Below are positions 14,158 through 28,869 of a stretch of DNA of 64,000 nucleotides, in pieces. The stretch spans positions 9,399,501-9,463,500 of the forward strand of contig NC_065894.1 in NCBI RefSeq assembly GCF_905147045.1, given 5' to 3'. Origin of the DNA: Nymphalis io (taxonomy: Eukaryota > Arthropoda > Insecta > Lepidoptera > Nymphalidae). The notes below the pieces were generated by a model that saw only the letters and a program-made list of their open reading frames with translations, did no database searches and was not told the origin of the DNA. Position 1 is the first letter of the stretch. Each line of letters begins with the position of its first letter. The translations under genes were made by a program, and so were the position numbers.

Positions 14158-14457
14158 CAGTAACAGCCTGTTAACGTCCGACTGCTGGCCTAAGGCCTCC
14201 TCTCCCTTTTGAGGAGAAGGTTTGGAGCTTATTCTACGACGCTGTTCCAATGCGGATTGGTAGACTACACATGTGGCATAATTTCAATGAAATTAGACAC
14301 ATGCAGGTTTCTTCACGATGTTTTCCTTCACCGTCAAGCACGAGATGAATTATAACCACAAATTAAGCACACGAAAATTCAGTGGTGCTTGCCCGGGTTT
14401 GAACATACGATCGTCGGTTAAGATTCACGTGTTCTAACCACTAGGCCATTTCGGCTT
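14158..14457 (-). mobile_element. tRNA-derived SINE, family 1, full length
   Basis: From GTAACAGCCTGTTAACGTCC to CCATTTCGGCTT in reverse orientation, with boxes A and B recognisable and a few point changes. Confidence 0.85.
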
Positions 14458-17400
14458 TCGGGTATATCTCGATTCTTATGAATTGACATATATTGCACGA
14501 TTGCGTTTTGGATTCGTTGATATCCGTTTATAAATTCAACTTTGCGTCTTATTCACCCACTCAAAATATAATTTGTCTTTTATTTCGAGTACCTACACTC
14601 TTATATGCACTTTTGAATCGTTCTTATATTAAATATTTGTAGGTGAAGCTGACAATTAAATAACATATTACATATAAATAAATATAAGTTTTATTTTTTT
14701 ATATAAAAAATCTTATCGTTTCTAAAATCAGATGCATTCTAAATTTGGTAATATCGTAATAAATTGTTGGAACGACATTAACAAAAGAAATTGCATCAGA
14801 ATTGATAGTGGCTAACACGGAATCCGTGTTGCAAGGTGCAGCCATCATGACTCATGATACTATGTCGTTACCCGACTTTACTTGTTGCCGGTAACCGGTA
14901 ATGTATGCCACGATTCGTTCCGATTCGAGGAATTCGTATATCGTACATCGATTAGGGTTAAAAATATTATGAATAATTACCTTATTTATTATTCAAGTTG
15001 ATAAATAATATTTGAACAACGATATAAGGAAGAAGTTTCTATTATATTAGAGTTAACTTTACAGTATGTTTGTAGTTTGGGTTTTATCCACCGAATCTAT
15101 TTTTGTTTCCCGCTCGTCTGCTATTGAAATTGTGTAATTATATTTAATAATAGTTAAATAATCTTTTAATATTTTATAAATGTTAATATTACCTATTTTA
15201 AATAAAACATTTTATGATATTGACTGTTTCTACGTCTATTTATGAAGTAACCTGTCTAAAGCAATCGTAAACTTATCACTGTCTACATAAAACCGAGCAT
15301 TCAATCACGTGGCCTTCGAGTAACATGCTTAAAGTATAATAACCATAGCTCATTGTATGCCGGCGCATAAACTGCAGTTATATTAACGTCCACGTGTAAC
15401 CAACTACCAATTGTAGGCAGAGGCGCTAGCCAGCTAGGGAATACCCAGCCGGCGCCGACCATGGCGTGACTTTGTTATTCAATCATACACGAAACTTATA
15501 GTTTTCGTTAGTAAAATTAGCCTTAGGTATTTTTTTAATGAGGTGACGAATATATAGTTGGTCCAGTAAGACCACATTTACGCGCAATTTTGTAGTTACG
15601 AGTCGGGTACGAGTGCTGTCTCTAATAGGTGTATAATTTTTGTAAATTGAATTCGTTTTAAATATTGTATTATATTGCTCTGTATACTCTGTTTAAATTT
15701 AATACATTCATACATATAAATTAATGAAATGAAATAGTTACAATGATAATCTTGGTCGTGAACAGTGTGATCTTCACAAGAATAATTTGAAATAAATAAC
15801 ATTTTCGCTTTGTTATTTGCAATTTGAATAAACAACATATAGTTTATATTACACAATTGAGTGACTTCGAAATGACATTCAGCAATCAGACTTGTTGCAT
15901 TCACGATGAAACTCATCGCTACAATTGGCGGTAGCAACATCATTTATGTTATATTTACGTCATTGCATCGCAAGAATCTAATAATTTAATCAATAACACG
16001 CCCGTTCGGGGAACTGTGGGAACTGGTTAGAGACAATCGCAATTGGTCTATGTGTTCGTTCAGTCAATAGCGTTATAATTCATTACAAATATATTGTGAG
16101 TAAATATGTAGAGTTCAAAGTATTTTTGTAAGACATAAGAAATAAAATGCACAACGATAATACGAAAATTTACTTAATTTCGAAGATCGTTGAAAGTAGT
16201 CTACTTCTCGATTGCGTTGTATTGTACCTGTTTCTGATGCTCCTATTTCTATCAGATTATGACTCTTATTTTAAAGTACGTTGTTAGTTGTAACTTTATA
16301 TTCTTCTCGCTTCTAAAGCATATCTAGTTTAATAATAACTTAGCGAAGTAAGGGTCTAACCGTCCATATATAACTTACATTTCACCGCATCTCATTCCCT
16401 CGTCGAGTGTGTGCCATCCCTTAGGCTATCGGGTTTCAAGTGCCATACTGAGGCTTCACAGTATATAGTTCGTGCACGACAAAGCCGTTCAATTAAACGT
16501 GATGTACTTTGAATAGTTACCACAATAGCATATGCTTGTATGCTTTTAATGCGTTATAACTTTTCCTATACAAGTTTGGCTTAAAGGGCATGCATACACT
16601 TTGAAATTTACAATAGTTATGTATTCAATTGTAAATTTTGATAAATATAAATTAATATATCGTCTTATTTACAACTATCCATTCTATTAAAAGTCGCGGT
16701 CTGAGAGTAGTATATAGTAAATCTTATCAAGAAATAGAAAGTATCGGTCGACGCAACGAAGGCCGTCTATGTCCATTGGATAAACACTCGTCTCCGACCC
16801 AAATTGCCCTCACTTGTCATATCGAGTATACCTTTGCGTGACTTACGAAAAATGCCTTAATATTGGTACAATTAGTAGCACAAAATGATTTACATCTGAG
16901 TTAGCATTGCGTGTATTATATTAATATTTATTTGTCACTTATACTATATTTCTCTAAGAAATTAAATCGATAACGATATTATACTACCGATTAAAATAAA
17001 ACTTATTTTTCATTTTCAATTAAAAGTCTTCGAATAAATATTGGACAAAGTCTGCGAGTGGCGCCTGCCATCGGTCTTATTTTAATTATCTCTCACCTTC
17101 AGCTTCATGCTACTACCCCAGGGAGCAAAGTCTTACGCTACGGAAAGCGTTCTCTTATATTGGTTTCACGGTACTGATTATTTTGCGAATGAAAGAAATA
17201 TTTTCACATTTTAGTGTTCATGGTTCATCTCATTCTTTAGGGTGAAAAAAAATATTGTAAGAAAACCTGCATGTCGCGGAAGATTGTTTTTTTAAACATT
17301 GTTAGTAGGTACTTTGTATATAAACAAACACACAGTCGAGTGTTAATGGGGGCTGTATTTAAGTATTTACTTGATGTGAATATTGATGAAATTAATTTAT

Positions 17401-19894
17401 ATTTTAAAGTAGGTAACATATATGTAGGTAAATATAAGAATAATAATAATTATATGTCATGACTTTTATCGAAAAGAACTAGCAGGTTTGTTTTTAAATT
17501 CTTAACAAAGCAGAAAATTGATATACAACCATTTTGTCTACCAAAAAAGAAATAAAGAGCTATCTACCGAGACCCACATCACTAACATGGTGCGTTGCGG
17601 TGTCGTTATACCCGTCGCGTCCTTGACTGCGGGTCGTTGACGCCGGCGTCGCGGGGGACTCTGGCCCTACATTATGCACACGCGACTGACTGGACCCTTC
17701 TGATCGCCGAGACCGTGCCGACGAGCCACGCGCCCCCGTCATGAAGGGTTCTATCAATGCGAATCGTGCGCTCGTCAATTTTATCTTTTTTTCATTTATT
17801 AAATGAATGAAAGTGCTGGCAGCAAACGGTTTTAGCACTATTGAAAATTTATTATATTAGGCTCTGACATCAAAGAAATATTTATATGACGAATAAATAA
17901 AATTATTAAATGTAACTTTCTTATTTTTCAGTGTTTTTTTAATGCGAGATTAACTTTTATTATTAAATACTATTAATATTTAAACGGACAGCGACACGAT
18001 GTGATGATGATAACTAAATAAAAGTAATGATGCTCATAACTTTGTAGGTAATTTACGCACGGGCATTTTTCCCTACGTATTTTATCCCAGAGGAAATTAG
18101 CAACTTAGGCGTCTCGTCTGCCGCAGACAATTGAATTTTCCGACGTTCATTTAATTTTTTTTTTCACATTCATGTTAATTTATTTCTTGCAATTTTTGGC
18201 CGACTTGTGCTGGCGTCTTGATGTTGAACAACGTAGTCTAAAGATGCGACGTCATCGTATGATCACCTTTTTTTTTGGTACACCTGACCTACATTTGTAT
18301 AACGGTCAGATTAGTCCGCTTACGTTTTTTTTATGAATTACGAACATTTTGAATGTTTATTCTTCAACTTAATTCAGGAAAGTGAAATGAATCCTAATTA
18401 TAAAAGAAAAACTATTTCTCTTATTTTTGTTTATGTATAAATTTATTTTTAAATATTATTTACGGTATATTAATTTTGTTGATAAACTGTTTTGCTCTAT
18501 TTCAAATTTTATAAGCTTAATAAAATATGAAACGGTTAAATTGCTTTTATTTATATTATATTACATATAAAACAAAAAGAACAAAAAAAAGATTTTTCGG
18601 AAAAGGGTTTTCGCTGGCGTACGCAGAACTCCTCACCAAAATTTCATCACTACTAAATTTAGTCAACTACTAAATCAATTTATACATATGTTAAAACTTA
18701 CATAACCTACCTTAAGGACGATTTTCCTTCAACCAGACTCACCAACCATTTGATTGATGCCTTGTAACATTTCTCATTTTATGATTCATAAATTATTTTT
18801 ATTCCGTGACCCGTTTCAAACGCCGAAACAAATATACGATAATCGATTCAGTGCGCATGTTACGTGTTTCAGGGACCCCATAAAGCAGTGTTTCCGCACT
18901 GCGCCTATTATAACTGCTTTACGACTGCCGTCTAAGTATCCTCGGCGCATGCACGTTATTTTCCACCCAGGGTTTCGAGTACATCCAATGTTCGATGCTA
19001 AACGTGTAATGGTATAATCGCTCTCGTTTTATGGGGTTTATATTCGGGGTAATTGCACCCCGCCGTGCCGCACCTTCTATAGAAAACCTAGCCTCAAACT
19101 AATAGCGCTATTTTGACACAAAAACAAGTAAACCCTTAAACCCAAAGAGGTTTTATCTGCGAAGATACTAGAAATTGAGTTAGTACTACTGGTGAATCAA
19201 TTGAGACAATTTCGAAAAAGTTTAAGCTAGAAATCGTTGAGAGGGAGCAGTGGTTCAAAGCGATTGAGAAATGTTAGACGGGGTTGCGGTTCGCCACGTC
19301 CCCGTCGCGTCGAGACGACGCCCGCAACCTGATTGGACCAAACCAACTTTATACACTAATTATTATTATCATAGTGGTATCTTTTGTTCGTTTCATATTT
19401 TATTTGATTTCTTTGACCCTTTTTATGTTAGTCGTGGATTTTCGAATTGTAATTCGAAAGGGTTCGAGAATTTCTTTATTTATTTTTCGTATTGGTATTT
19501 GGGACGCCGAGTACAAATTCGGAGAGATTACACACATCGAATTAGCATATAATTGTGCATTTTTACATTCGGTTACTGTGGCTTTTTTAACGCCTGTTTA
19601 TTGTACAGAAATCCGACACGATTGCTGCAATGTTGTAATTTATGCAAAATGCAGTACATGATTGGACCTCGGGGCCAGTTTCGTTTTTCTATTTATAGTT
19701 TAGTCACATGTCTCGAGTTGATGAATAGCGAGTAGTTAGTGTTTATTTATATGATTACTGTAAGTACCTTTAAAGGTTCCTCGTTTTTTATCTGAAGAAC
19801 CAGATCAGATATCCAATTATAAGTAATTTTCCGGTGTGATCAATCCAAAATGTTTAAGAATCCTTTAACCATTTCAATTTAAGTAAGTTTGTGC

Positions 19895-20100
19895 CTCCCT
19901 AGTCTATGCCGGCTGGAATAAACGCAAAGGTTCTCGTGAGTTGCAATGCGCTTGGTGTGAGCTGAGCGACCCGAGAAAGAATTTCAATAAGTTGTTTTCA
20001 TTTGCAAATTGCGCGCCACGACGACACCTAATGGAATTGAAACTGCGTGCCGACCATCCGCAAAGATGCTTATTGGATTATTAAGAGCTCTTCTCGTTCA
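19895..20100. promoter_or_regulatory. possible conserved enhancer with octamer
   Basis: A GC-containing block in AT-rich DNA with a perfect palindromic octamer ATTTGCAAAT at 20000-20009 and GGATTATTAA near 20075. These resemble POU and homeodomain sites. No repeat similarity seen. Confidence 0.22.
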
Positions 20101-23100
20101 CTTGACGTTTTTTAGTTGTGTTTAAAAAAGTTATATAATTTTTACTTCCTTACATGAGAAAAATTATTACGATTTAGGTACAAACGAGTTAGAAATTAAA
20201 ATCAACGTAATATAATCCAAGCGTGAAATCGTTTACTCCCATGCGTGCGGTCGTCATCACCAACCGATAATGAAGGTTCTCGATGACGTGACGATGTGGC
20301 CATTGAAAAATGCGAGTGACATTATTAACATCACCGGGATAAATTGGTATGCCGTTTGCGAGCCTTCAAATACCATTATTCATTTATTCATCGCGGATAC
20401 GTACTTTTGGCTAAAAATTTTGTGTATTCTAATAGCTGCGATAAACTATATCTAATATAAATTATGTTAGGTGTATACCTTTGTTTTTGTATTCAAACAG
20501 TGAAAAAGTATTTTTTTTTATTCTGATTGGAAATTTTAAGTTCTTATTTTACGTTTGTTATTATTATAACATGGACGAATGTTTCGTATAGCCTATTTCC
20601 ACCACGCGAAAGAATATATTTATTTAAAACATTCATAATAAAAGGCTTACATTTTTTTCTAGTAGTTTTGTTATACTTCAAAGTAACTAACGATTATAAT
20701 GTTAATGTGTAACGGTGCACCGAGTAGTAAAGAACGCGGAAGCGTATTTTCCAATAAACCGAGCAATAAACGTATTCGTGACCGTTGCGGCTCAACATAA
20801 TGCCTTCTTTACATTCCTTTTGCCTACTCAAAATGTCGTCGCCAATCAACACAGTGTACAGCGTAGTAATTTTTTTCTTCTTGAAACAATTGTTTAATAA
20901 TTATTAAGCTTTAAATATGGACAAAAAAAAGTCCTTATAATTTAAATCTTTAATAGCTATTACGAGATTATATTTAGAGTTTTTTCGATAGGAATATTGT
21001 AGAACTCAAAGTTATTTCACTTTTCATAACCGATCCGATGATATCTTAGAGTGCTCGTAAACATATCGTCAATAAAGTCAAGAGTGACCTGATCTCGCTT
21101 CGGTCTCGACATTGTTCCCGGTTTATAAAATAGTAAACCCCTCAAAGGCTTGACGTGATACCATTTCATGACACACATTTATTAATAAATACGACGGTAA
21201 TAGAGAAAAATCCGCCTCGCGTTTGCTTGGCGTATGAAATATCCTTACGTATGTATTAAACATATCCTCCATTTTGTGTATTCTTAACTACACATATTAA
21301 GATTTAAACGTCATCTGTTGCTTTGCAATAGAATAATTTAAGATTTCCTGGTTCCAGCTTATCACAATAGAACCGTCTGTTCCGTCCCAGATAACTGTTA
21401 AATCATTTCCCTTCAATCACAATTGTCTGGTGTACGCCTAACGAGCTTAAATCAACCGATATGTGGGTAGTTGAGGCGTATTCTTTCAGTTGATTGTCTA
21501 ATAATGGTAAATTTTGGATAACTATCGTCCCTTAATATAATTTGGTAACAATTAGGAGAATAAATATTTTACAATCAAAAGTTGACAACTATGATTGGTC
21601 AATATGGCCACTTTCCGCTTGTTTTCCAGAAATTTGTCATTGCATCTATATATGCCGTTTGCGGTGGACTGTTGGCCGAAAATGAAATGCTAGCGAACAG
21701 AAATAGCTCCGGTGCAGTCACACGACAATTGACTCGTGGAACTGTAGAAAGAGTTATGTTCTCGATGTCAATGTTGCAGACGATTATTATTCACTAAACG
21801 TGAAACTATTGGTTTTTATAATTTTGTTAAATTTATTTATTCGACAGTATTAAACGAATATAAAACAACACGTGAATGTAGCTTGCACACCTTTTTTTAA
21901 CGAAAGGATCTAAATTCAATATATCATCATAAATATAACATACTCGTAGCGCAATTTCGCGAAACAATAAATCTGAACTGCATCAATCGTTTTTGAAAAC
22001 GCGACTGTCGCGTGCCATTCACAACTGGCGCTAATTGTCGGCCGCTCGATCGTTACGTCGCCGGTGTGTCGAGTGCCACGGGATTTCTCTTGAGCATCTG
22101 ATTTGAGCCGATGCAACTTTCGCTCAGGCACGATCTCGTGTCGAACGAGCGGCACAAACTGCATTTCTTTTTATCTCCGGTAACATTGTTCGCGTTTCAA
22201 ACGTTTATTTTTTCCGTTTTATCGATGGAAGGACGCTTTTAGCGGTGCACCGCTCTGTAACAGTGATGTAGAAATTTTATTATGTGTTAGGTTTCTTGTT
22301 TAGTACTTCGAGTTCTTAAAGGAAATGGGAAATTTATTTAATACCGATCCATCTTTACTATCGTGACGTTAAACAAATTATTTTACATCCCTTTTATGGA
22401 TTTATATACTTACCACATACCAATATTTAAATCTACATGCCAATATCTAAATACAATAATTTTAGTTTTAATTAAGAATTTCTCTTGCTTGAATCGTTTT
22501 AATTAGATTCATTACTATTGTTTGTCGCATTATATTTAATTACAATAATATATTCACAAAACGGCAATTCATTATGAAAATGCAAGTATACAGTGAAACA
22601 TCCAAATGTTGATTTTAATCAATTTGTCAAGCCAGACGGTTGCCCAATCGGCCCAGAATGCACCGGTCGTCTGCCTGAAATTGGGACACGGCACTCAATT
22701 TGCCAGTAGTGACCGAAAACACCGAATACCGAGTCACAAATAGATAAGCTTATAAATGATTCTATGACTTATCACTCATATTGTCTACCTTCTTCTAAAA
22801 ATTTAAGTTTTTGTATTTTAGTAAATTATTTGAACATTAATTGATACTGCTTATTGGAAGAATGATTTTTTTTAACGCTTCATACGCCGACATCTGAAAA
22901 AGTATATTATTTTCTGATTATAATCATTCTCAATTTTGATCAAGTTGAATCGAATGGTGACATTTTGGTTCGTCGTACGCGGATTATCTACTTTAAATGT
23001 AAAGGAAAAAATAGGATTACTACAAATCCATTATGGATAGACGATTACGACGAAGGACGTTCCTCCTTATGCATTTTTTTTTGCATGTTCCATGCTTGCA

Positions 23101-24755
23101 TTTTTGCATGTTCCTTATGCATTATTACATAACTATATCTCTCTTCATTGCCATTCGTCAATGAAACTACAAGTAAAAGGGATTTATCATATTAGTTTCC
23201 ACCCTTAATTAATGGCGTTTGGAATATTTACTATTTCTTACAGCTGTAACGGCTTCGCGTGGTGGATGTCACATTTGTATAAAAGATGTGATAAATAATT
23301 GTCGTTATATAAAAAATATTAAGTAATTTGCGTAAAATTAAAATAAAAAAATATATCAGATGAGTCTCAGAGAATATAATCAATTTATATGTGTAAGGTT
23401 TTGCAAAGCTTTCTATTGTTATTCAGCAGATTTAAAAAAAAATGTAATCATGGCTTGATTATAACAAATGTTGTCTGTGAAGATTGTCACGGCTCATACG
23501 CTCCACGCTAACTTTCCGACCCTGGTTCAATGAGCGATCTATTCGAGCGCTATATAAACACAGTAGATGTGTTTACACCTGGACTCGTTCGACGGATGAT
23601 AGCTCACGCGAGATTCTTATCTTGATTAAATGACATCCATAACGTTCTTATTGAGTAAATCGTCGACTTCAAACATAAATACTTTCGATGAAAGCTTTTT
23701 CCTGGCAGAATATATTTATTTATACACACGACTCATAAAAACTATTGTACACATGTATATTTACGTGTGCGTGTTTATGTATTTGTAAACAGTATAGAAC
23801 AACGTATCATGTGCTAAAATGATACTCTAAACTTATACTACAAACACGAAGAAATAACGATAGTTAGTTTAGAAGTACAAGATTAAAAGTACTTCGGCTC
23901 TTGTTTACAGTCTTGAATTCCTCTAGACAGATATCGGCGCTCACACTCGCTAAGAAATGCTCTCTCGCCGTTTGTTTGGTATTTTTTTTCTTCGTATTGC
24001 GTACTTCGGATCCTAGCGCTACCGTTCTTTGTCTACTTCTTGTTATATTTATGTATTAACCACAAACGTAAGTACATAAGCTTATTTTAAATGTAGCTAT
24101 GTATTTAAGAATTTACTAAACCTGTCTTTTACTATTAAATGTCTACAATCAATATTTTTATTGCAATTTAGTGATATGTTTTTCCCTCGCAATCTGCGAG
24201 GCGAAAGATAATTTATAACGTGTTTATGTATACAAACCGTCGGCGTCCCGGAAGCGGTGTGAGGGCGCCACTGCCCTACGGCCCCACTGGGCGAGGGGGC
24301 CGTCTAATGTAAGGGAATAAATTTTAATGATATTAATTTTCAAACAGCCCTATCGGACGCTTCGTTTATCAAGCGAATTTTTACAATCCACCCCCTTATA
24401 CAACTATAAATGTATTTCGGTGAATATTAGCTGCAGGGTCACACAGTCACTAATTATTTAAAGCGTCAGTGATCATATATGATTTGATTAAAATACCTAT
24501 CAACAAAATGCATATTCAATTATTTTGAATAGAATAAAACTGTATATCCATTTATTATTTAATATATTAAATAAAGTTTTTATGTTTTTCTATGTATCTA
24601 TGTTTATTTATATAGCTCGATTTAGGTTGTATTGTAAGATTTTGGGTCTAATCTAAAAAATAACATCTTTCTAACACAATTATTAATACAAAATAGTCGT
24701 GTTTTCGAATAGTTACTATGCACTCGTTCCGATTTGAACGATCGTACCGAATTGT

Positions 24756-25048
24756 GAACCGAGATGGCCTAGTGGTTAGAACGCGTGAATCTTAACCAAT
24801 GAGCATAGGTTCAAACACCACTGAACATTCATGTGCTTAATTTGTGTTTATAATTCATCTCGTGCTTGACGGTGAAGGAAAACATCGTAAGAAAACTTGC
24901 ATGTGTCTAATTCATTGAAATTCTGCCACATGTGTATTCTACCAACCCGCATTGGATCAGACTGGTGGAATAAGCTCCAAACCTTCTCCTCAAAATGGAG
25001 AGGAGGCCTTAGCCCAGCAGTGGGACATTAACAGGCTGTTACTGTACC
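24756..25048 (+). mobile_element. tRNA-derived SINE, family 1, with near-perfect target duplication
   Basis: Starts GAGATGGCCTAGTGGTTAGA and ends GGCTGTTACT. Flanked by GTACCGAATTGT (24744-24755) and GTACCGATTGT (25044-25054), a target-site duplication differing by one base. A small internal deletion lies just after box B. Confidence 0.88.
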
Positions 25049-27635
25049 GATTGTTCTGACTGATGTTATTAATGCACAAATATGTACATATAATATTGAT
25101 CCATATAGAATTGACGAAGCAAAATTAGTCAACCTACCAACCTTTAAAAAAAAACGTAATTAAATCGAAGTAGTGCAAATAAAGAGCGACTTTTTGCTAT
25201 CGTAGATGCTAATAAGTAGAAAAGAATTTAACTTCGTCCCAGTTTCGATACGATATCAGAGATCATCGATCCTAAGATATTCATTTCAATGGACAATTGG
25301 ACAAGAGATTTACGGGCACATGTATTTTGTATACGATAATTATTAACTAGCCATTGCGAGGGACGCAAACAATGGTTAGTTCGCGGCTATCCCGGAATAA
25401 CTTTTCCATTGTCATGAGCTCTGACCACCGCGGGGCCTTTCATACATCATTGTACTGCTCTCCACGCGCGTACGTGTTTCAAAGTTCTTAAGCCGCTAAA
25501 GATAAAGTTCATAATGCGATACGCGTGTACTGTTTCGTTAAGTTGAGTTTGTGTATAGAACGTGAGGGTGTAGGATGCGGGCGCATCACACTTCCATATT
25601 GAGTTTAACATATTAAAGTAATATCCTTGTTTAGCCTCGTGTAAAACTAGATATCAAACGCAGGAGGACATCTGATGTCAGATAGATGTAATAACATTTA
25701 TACATATGTCTCCTTTAAATTATATTATAAATAACAAAGCACGACCCCTGCCTATAAAAATCCATTTCATTTTTAAATCGATGTTTATATAAGCACGTAT
25801 ATATAACACAATGTTTACTAAAACCGCTTAATCTTCTAATCAAAGATGTTGTCGGTAATTTATAAGGTTGTAAAGGTATCGCATGCATTGCGCCATGTGG
25901 TGCGATAGGGACCACGAACACGTTTTATGCTATTAGTCTGCGTTTTCGTAGCACAGAGGGAAATGGAATGACTCTCGTATATGTTATGCTTGAAATAATT
26001 AAAAGATAATTCTTCGTCATAACATTCTACCAACTTTCGATTTTTGTTTTTATTTATGTGTGTTATTATATGTACGTATTTTTGTTATTGTTGTTTCCTA
26101 TCGTATAACTTGGGAGAAAAAAAAATATAGTACCGGCTCTTTACCAATTTTAGTATGCGTAAATTCGAGATAGATAAATATTTTTTAAGAGCGCTTTTTC
26201 GAAAGTTAACAGTGTAAACTCGAATTGTTGTACCTAAAAAATAGTTGTACCTAAACTGATGTTCTAGTTGTGCTTAGTTATGCACAATGCTTATCTTCAA
26301 TAACAAGTGACCTCAGCTTTCAGATCAAAATTCCGAAACATATCATACTTTTTACAAAATTATAGCTCAAATGTATTTTGTGCGACGTAGTGATTAAAAG
26401 AACAAGCTTATTTTAATTAAAAAAATACAATATAAAAAATTGATTTTCTGTTCCATATCACGCGGAAACTACTCCATGGTTTTTAATAAAACTCCCCATT
26501 GTTGTAGCATATTGATATAAAAAGTGTCCAACCCCTACGAAGTAATATTGTTTTATTATTATCACCATTTCAAAATACTAACATGTTATGATCACGGTAA
26601 ATTTTTATCTTATTATTTAATTTGTTCCAAGGTTCTACTAACCTGCAAAGAGAGCAGATGGTATCGTCTACAAAATTTTATTCACATATTAATTTCCTTA
26701 AACATTTACATAAAAACTCTCACGCATTCTAGACGAGGTAAACGTGTCTAAGAAGTGTGTAATTGTTTATATCTCGCAGTTTACGAGCTGTAATGTTTGC
26801 CGACGCGTAAGAATTACTACTTTTCTGATTGTTTTTCTTTCCTTTTATTTTCGTTTCGGCCACTTTTTTTCTTCTTCATATAAATGACTTTGTAACACAA
26901 AGTTGTCGTTTTATTACCTCCTTGACAAACTTGAACTCGGGACTGTTAAGTCTATTCATTCAAACTTGGATAACTCGTTATGTCTTAAAATTATTTACTT
27001 TGCACAACTCGAAGCGTAAAAAGTGTGAAAGAACTTTTACGTTTTGAATATTTCAGCTGAACAACCTTACAAAATAAATGTTGACGTCGACAACGCAATT
27101 TTTTTATTATTGATCATTTAGAATAGAAACACCCCGGTGTCAATTTATGGGTATCGTACCGGCAATTATCATGCATTGTCTTTAGTTCGTACGTCAGCAA
27201 TTAACGCCTAATAATACCTAGTCACCACCAAAAACATTACCAAGAAGGTTAAGTGAGTAGGCTGTTAAAGTTTGTCAAATCTTCTTCCTGGCAGTGTTTA
27301 CAGATACTTCGCGAATCGCTATATAAATGAGATACGGCGGACGAATTAATTAAAACTATAAATATCGCTTAGATTACCACATTTTCAAAAGGGCACATAT
27401 TTTAATATTTTTTTCACAACTTTAATTCAATGCCGTACTTGAACCGAATTATTGATAATGAAACGAAAGTGTCGCTTCTTATAAGACTTACCCGCAGTAA
27501 AAACGCTACGTCAGATTGACGTCATTATATAGTGCGTCAAAACACAATGTTGACGACCCCGATGACTTGCATGATCCGCCCCGCGATCTCCTATCGATCT
27601 CTGCCTCTAAACCCATCGTTTTCATATCCACTAAT

Positions 27636-27720
27636 AGTACGTTTCTTTGTTTCAGGTGAGCTTGCAATTGTTAAACACAACGGTGTATATTTTTATATCC
27701 ACCTATTTATGGTAAGGTAT
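27636..27720 (+). promoter_or_regulatory. candidate recursive-splicing (ratchet) site 2
   Basis: A branchpoint-like CACTAATAG, then GTTTCTTTGTTTCAG ending at 27655, fused to GTGAGC at 27656. A further donor ATG|GTAAGG starts at 27712, giving a 56-base RS-exon. It lies close to midway between site 1 and the first mnb kinase exon. Confidence 0.5.
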
Positions 27721-28584
27721 TCAGTCTTAAACAATTTTTAGGTGGTAATTTGTACGATAATAAAAAATGATTTCTTATAATTTCATTTTAAAGAATGTAC
27801 TCATTTCAAAATATAGGTGATGAAAAAAATTAAAATATCAATATTTGTAATATAACTTGTTAATTAGGTTTGTTTCTTTGTTTGAAAATTATGATTTAAC
27901 ATATTCAAGAATCAAATTAAAACGCGTTCGTTATATAATCTGCTTCATATAACTTATTCGTTTAAGTCGGACATTGGAACGATTTATTTCGAAAGTGCAC
28001 GTGGTGATCCTAACGGGTAGATATTTCAATCGGCCAAGGAACATCGACACCGGACCATTATCTTTAGCCGGAGATTGATGGCCTAATATCGCGATGGGCT
28101 CGCTCGGGATCGGCAAATGTACACTAATAAAATGTATCTCGTTTTTGTCTTTTCCCATCACTATGGTTTATTTATAGGATGTAATAAAGCGTGTCAAATA
28201 AGCCTAATAGCGGACGGGGCTTTGTAGTGTGTACGTTCGGTTATGCAGCACTTTGTTGCTCTAATAACGATTGATATATGTTGTTTGCTAAGTTATATTA
28301 ATAAGGCGCTCATTACTTTCATGATGATTATAACTTTTTTATTTATATTGCAAAACGTAAACATATTCTTCAGGCAAATACTATTGTTTTGTAATTTGAT
28401 TACCATAACTATTGCTTAATGATGTACAATATCGGTAAATATGATTGATTTATACTTTAAAAAAGTTACCGTAAAGCTTTTATATTATGATTTCAATTTA
28501 GTTATATCTCGATGGATACAAATTAAAAAAAATTGAACATCTTAACCTTTTGTTAAAGCTACAGCAACATAATGGTTAATAAAT

Positions 28585-28776
28585 AGCATGTGAATGTCCC
28601 ACTGCTGGGCTAAGGCCTCCTGATCTTTTGTGAGGAGAAAGTTTGGAGCATAACCGTGAAGCATGAATTATAATCACAAATTAAGCTCATGAAAATTCAG
28701 TGATGCTTGCCCGGATTTGAACACACGATCATCGGTTAAGATTCACGCGTTCTTACCACTGGGCCATCTCGGCTAT
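28585..28776 (-). mobile_element. SINE family 1 with internal deletion
   Basis: Has the 3' end (GTCCCACTGCTGGGCTAAGG) and the tRNA-like head (ACCACTGGGCCATCTCGGCT in reverse) but lacks about 100 bases in the middle, joining TTGGAGCATAA to CCGTGAAGCATG. Confidence 0.8.
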
Positions 28777-28869
28777 ACACAACATTATTGTATTACTATT
28801 TAATAACAAACGAAATATTCAATTAAAAATATCACTGCCTTCGTATTATTAAAATACAAAATTCAATGA

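Noticed and set aside
17395..18055. TAG|GTAA words at about 17410 and 18048 as further ratchet sites
   Set aside because: They lack a pyrimidine tract before the AG.
19284..19661. 125-residue + frame
   Set aside because: Hydrophobic, AT-driven composition with overlapping frames; nothing conserved that I recognise.
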